Positions 62,145 to 64,000 of a DNA stretch of 64,000 nt are shown here, one piece after another; within the stretch, counting starts at the first letter, position 1; each line of letters opens with the position of its first letter. Both the position numbers and the translations under genes were made by a program. This DNA comes from Fibrobacter sp. (GTDB taxonomy: Bacteria; Fibrobacterota; Fibrobacteria; Fibrobacterales; Fibrobacteraceae). The stretch is taken from positions 1-64,000 of the forward strand of contig JAEERM010000003.1 in the NCBI GenBank assembly GCA_016285835.1. Direction: 5' to 3'. The notes under the pieces were generated by a model. It had not been told where the DNA came from and searched no databases. It saw nothing but the letters and a program-made list of their open reading frames with translations.

Positions 62145-62183
62145 ACAAAAAGCCGCAAAGATTTCTCTTTACGGCTTTTTGTA
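62145..62183. terminator. bidirectional terminator between porin and Tp47-like genes
   Basis: AAAAAGCCGCAAAGA-TTTC-TCTTTACGGCTTTTT, one mismatch, A and T runs on both sides. A second GC-rich hairpin (CCCGCC/GGCGGG type) precedes it near 62109. Confidence 0.88.
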
Positions 62184-62198
62184 GGTGGAGTTTAGAAG

Positions 62199-64000
62199 TT
62201 ATTCATCAGAAGATGCTGGCTTGACAGCTACTGTTACCGATGTCCCAGAGAGGATTCCGGAGGCGTCAGTAAAGTTGAACTTGCAAGAGGTTTCTTCGGT
62301 GACTGTCAACACGGAGGTGTCGAATTTAATGCTCTTTGCCCTAGAACTGAACGTGCCCCCATTTTCGATAGCAGTTGTTTTTGCATTTCTACCGGAGCCC
62401 ACGGTGTAGCTCACCAACTTGAGCTTGGCGCTTGTGTAGTTGGCAATCGCGTCATCGACCGTAAAGGTGATTTCACCGCCCACGGAAACGGATTCGGCGT
62501 TTGCGCTTACGCCAAGGCGAACCGGTACATAAATACTAGTTGAAAGTTCTATGTCGTTAGCATCCTTCAGCATGTAAAGGATTTTGACGATGCGTTTGCC
62601 CTCGATATCTTCAGTCGACAAGTATGGGACATGGTTGCCGTGAGGCTCCGTCATGGCGGCTACGCTGAATGCGAACTCACCAGCGTTGTTAAAGATGTTG
62701 CCCAAGTGAATAAGGCCGTATTTTACTCCATCTTCGGTTTCAAGGATAATGGATTGCAGATTTTTCATGTTGGCTTCGACAATGTCGATTCCATTCACCT
62801 GAACCAGGTAATTACCCCAGTTGGATGAGGTGGATATGGTGGGTTCAGTGGATGCTTTTCTGCTATAGGTTACTCCCTGGGTTTTGCTGACGGATCCGTC
62901 AGGGTTGATGACCTTGTATTCTGTGGGCTTTTCTGTTCCCCATGTGCCTGCCTTGACCAAAGCGATGAGATCGTTTCCATCGGTTTCTTGGGCGTCTGCT
63001 GCAATTTTCTTCTGCACATCGGCATAAAGAGCCTTGCTGATGGCGACATTCACGGCCTTTACGCCTTTCAACTGAGATGTGTTTTCTCCGACTTCTGCAT
63101 CAACCTGACCGTAGAAGGTGTACTTGCTCTTTGTCGCACTGGTGAATGCGTCGTAATCTTCTTCGACCCAAGCGGCAACACTTGTGGCATTGTAGTTTCC
63201 GGCTGTCGCGGTTTCGTTTGCGGCAATATCGTTGATTTCGCCATTGAAGAACTGGGCGTATGTCAGGTTGACCGTACCATAGAGCATGCCGGACAAGTCT
63301 TCAACTGGTGCACCGTCCTGTTCGAGTGTTACCTTGACCTTGCATGTAGCGGCAATTCCGTTGACATCTTCGAATGTGAATGTATAACTGCCAGCCTTGA
63401 GACCGTCTGTCGGGAATTTAATGCTAGTTGAGCGAGTGCTTAAGGCACTACCATTAGCGATGTTTGTTGTCACGGCGTTCCTGCCAGAACCAACGGAGTA
63501 GCTGACCAGCTTCAGGCTGGCAGAACGGTAATTGCCGATAGCAGCGTCGGCCGTGAAGGTGATGCTGCCGTTATCTTCGGTGACGGCTGCCGTAACGGGA
63601 ACCTGTACGGGGATATAGAGACTCGTAGACAAGACAACGTCGGGAGTGTCCTTGAGCAAGTAGTGGATTGTGGAAATGCGTTTACCTGCGATATCTGTGG
63701 TCGCTTTGTATGGCTGCGCACCATGTCCGCCCATGAATTCGGTGACGCTGAATGCGAATTCTCGGACGTCCATCCAAATATTTCCGAGGTGGATAAGCCC
63801 GTATTTTTCACCATCTTCAGTTTCCAATACGATACCTTGTAAATTGTTCGTGTTGGCTTCTGTAATGTCTATACCGGGAATGACAACCATGTAATTACCC
63901 CAGTTAGAATTGGATGTAATTGTAGGCGAGGCTGCTCGCGTGACAGTCTTTCCGATGGTTTTGCTCAATACGCCGTTGGAGTTGAGAACCTTGTATTCGG
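62199..64000 (-). CDS. tandem-repeat secreted protein resembling Treponema Tp47 (5' end outside window)
   Basis: At least 600 residues; the frame stays open to the window edge and the ORF-track start at 63968 is an internal TTG. Two homologous ~190-residue blocks share EYKV..., SNWGNYLVQVNGIDI/SNWGNYMVVIPGIDI, ILETEDGVKYGLIHLGNI and LKLVSYTVGSGRNA. Between them lies MLYGTVNLTYAQFFNGEIND followed by DAFTSATKSKYTFYGQ, which resembles the YGYATLSYADYWAGEL / FDAVSRATHG region of the Treponema pallidum Tp47 penicillin-binding lipoprotein. Probably cell-surface or periplasmic; enzymatic activity unknown. The signal peptide is not visible. Confidence 0.68.
   Translation of the reverse strand, partial: EYKVLNSNGVLSKTIGKTVTRAASPTITSNSNWGNYMVVIPGIDITEANTNNLQGIVLETEDGEKYGLIHLGNIWMDVREFAFSVTEFMGGHGAQPYKATTDIAGKRISTIHYLLKDTPDVVLSTSLYIPVQVPVTAAVTEDNGSITFTADAAIGNYRSASLKLVSYSVGSGRNAVTTNIANGSALSTRSTSIKFPTDGLKAGSYTFTFEDVNGIAATCKVKVTLEQDGAPVEDLSGMLYGTVNLTYAQFFNGEINDIAANETATAGNYNATSVAAWVEEDYDAFTSATKSKYTFYGQVDAEVGENTSQLKGVKAVNVAISKALYADVQKKIAADAQETDGNDLIALVKAGTWGTEKPTEYKVINPDGSVSKTQGVTYSRKASTEPTISTSSNWGNYLVQVNGIDIVEANMKNLQSIILETEDGVKYGLIHLGNIFNNAGEFAFSVAAMTEPHGNHVPYLSTEDIEGKRIVKILYMLKDANDIELSTSIYVPVRLGVSANAESVSVGGEITFTVDDAIANYTSAKLKLVSYTVGSGRNAKTTAIENGGTFSSRAKSIKFDTSVLTVTEETSCKFNFTDASGILSGTSVTVAVKPASSDE

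Overview
The window looks like chromosomal DNA from a Fibrobacter-type gut anaerobe (phylum Fibrobacterota). This is inferred from the mix of secreted GH5, GH9 and GH53 enzymes, serine-rich lipoprotein linkers, CotH/MBG surface protein, T9SS-like C-terminal tail, Feo iron uptake and TonB machinery, not from a database match. No rRNA, tRNA, CRISPR array, transposase or integrase was seen.

Layout. 1-311 is the end of guaB. 469-10700 is mainly polysaccharide degradation (GH5 lipoprotein, GH53 galactanase, GH9 endoglucanase), interrupted by ligA, a membrane GGDEF protein and two small envelope proteins. 10773-17923 holds an M23/LysM peptidase, a 1018-residue CotH-MBG protein, a PAP2 phosphatase, a metallo-beta-lactamase-fold protein and a NicO-type metal transporter.

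17953-47376 is dominated by metal, probably iron, acquisition and envelope transport. It contains a minus-strand operon of RND/MMPL exporter, LolA-like protein, beta-barrel, TonB, ExbB and ExbD; divergent feoAB; a ZIP transporter; a second MMPL exporter; a flavodoxin with DUF3793; two paralogous ABC exporter pairs with AraC and TetR regulators; a DUF4374-like lipoprotein next to a TonB-dependent receptor; and a P1B-like ATPase. An identical 14-mer (CCATTTGGAGTAGA) lies before four of these units, twice as a 20-nt-spaced direct repeat, so they may form one regulon.

47523-56531 is an AT-richer accessory block: an unrecognised A-B-A' gene triad, a complete McrBC restriction pair, a gene fragment, a SLOG-fold protein, an unknown 373-residue protein and a WYL-type regulator. 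56953-62023 is a DtxR-family regulator with palindromic boxes in its promoter, a second feoAB whose FeoB carries a very large acidic insertion, and an outer-membrane porin. The window ends inside a tandem-repeat protein resembling Treponema Tp47.

The least explained material is repetitive. There is a branched stem-loop element directly after two gene ends whose stems change in sequence while pairing is kept. There are heptanucleotide repeats and GTCATTGCGAG-type repeats that invade gene ends and even supply a start region. A GACGAGA-rich sequence is inserted in frame in both LigA and FeoB.
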